A DNA stretch of 12,237 nt from assembly GCA_964613155.1 (NCBI GenBank), contig CAZTHP010000079.1, positions 1-12,237 on the forward strand, read 5' to 3'. This stretch comes from TWA4 sp964613155. Its GTDB lineage: Bacteria; Bacillota; Clostridia; Lachnospirales; Lachnospiraceae. Each line of letters starts with the position of its first letter. Position 1 is the stretch's first letter. The notes beneath the pieces were generated by a model. That model ran no database searches. It saw nothing but the letters and a program-made list of their open reading frames with translations, and was not told where the DNA came from. Position numbers and translations under genes: made by a program. Positions 12,185-12,237 of this stretch are shown here, piece after piece.

Positions 12185-12237
12185 GTGAACTACCCATTGT
12201 CTAAAGCCAATGGGCTTCCTGCTTCATAAACCTCGTA
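12185..12237 (-). ncRNA. Candidate reRNA/omega-RNA scaffold end of the IS200/IS605-type element
   Basis: CCCATTG (12193-12199) and CAATGGG (12208-12214) form a 7-bp stem with an 8-nt loop. On the minus strand it is followed at once by TAGTTCAC, resembling the 3' end of the guide RNA scaffold made from the right end of TnpB elements. If so, the element ends near 12185 and the next 16-20 nt on the minus strand (about 12165-12184) would be the guide segment. This boundary is inferred. Confidence 0.4.
12190..12237 (-). CDS. tnpB: Probable C-terminal end of a TnpB-type (IS200/IS605) protein
   Basis: The minus strand reads YEVYEAGSPLALDNG and then TAG (12190-12192), running off the right edge. TnpB proteins often end in a segment like (A/G)(R/G)SP.(A/S)L..G that overlaps the element's right-end hairpin, and the DNA here has that hairpin (12193-12214). 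Only 15 residues are visible, so the call depends on the combined peptide and DNA pattern. It would be the RNA-guided nuclease or accessory protein of an insertion sequence downstream of murG. The rest of the gene lies beyond the window. Confidence 0.5.
   Translation of the reverse strand, partial: YEVYEAGSPLALDNG

Overview
The window is AT-rich DNA with strong Shine-Dalgarno sites, sigma-A type promoters and gene content typical of a Clostridia genome, most likely Lachnospiraceae. This rests on the pyridoxamine kinase type, the TSCPD protein, the Cys-rich Mrp, the 93-aa conserved hypothetical protein and a perfect Firmicutes-type parS site. Most genes lie on the minus strand. Only the left-edge fragment, a flavoprotein gene, a TSCPD gene and murG are on the plus strand.

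Left part (1-3315): the 3' end of an unidentified plus-strand gene is followed by a degenerate 42-bp repeat array and a good intrinsic terminator. A 39-bp repeat array then runs into the last codons of a minus-strand monoglyceride-lipase-like alpha/beta hydrolase. A LysR-type regulator is divergent from a small iron-sulfur/flavodoxin-family oxidoreductase. A perfect 8-bp-arm palindrome sits over the predicted LysR transcription start.

Middle (3316-7789): a decayed IS256-family transposase tail, a pyridoxamine kinase, a 35/36-bp repeat array, and a two-domain protein (Rossmann-like N-terminus, deoxyribosyltransferase-like C-terminus). The coding sequence of the last carries a perfect ParB binding site (parS, TGTTTCACGTGAAACA) within a 24-bp perfect palindrome. 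Next comes an Mrp/ApbC-type Fe-S carrier ATPase with its own terminator, and a 93-aa conserved hypothetical protein. The parS site suggests that this locus lies in the origin-proximal part of the chromosome.

Right part (7790-12237): a long repeat-rich gap holding a nested 14/42-bp array, a terminator and a possible 27-aa hydrophobic peptide. It is followed by a membrane protein with a tetrapeptide-repeat cytoplasmic region, then MTA/SAH nucleosidase (mtnN). mtnN is transcribed divergently, from back-to-back consensus promoters, from a TSCPD-murG pair. murG ends in a strong terminator. The window closes with what looks like the 3' end of an IS200/IS605-type tnpB gene and its reRNA scaffold.

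The genes are mostly separate housekeeping functions (cofactor salvage, Fe-S assembly, SAM by-product recycling, lipid II synthesis) rather than one pathway. The two strongest unusual signals are the parS embedded in a coding region, and tandem repeats lying just 3' of stop codons, several of them between the stop codon and a terminator.
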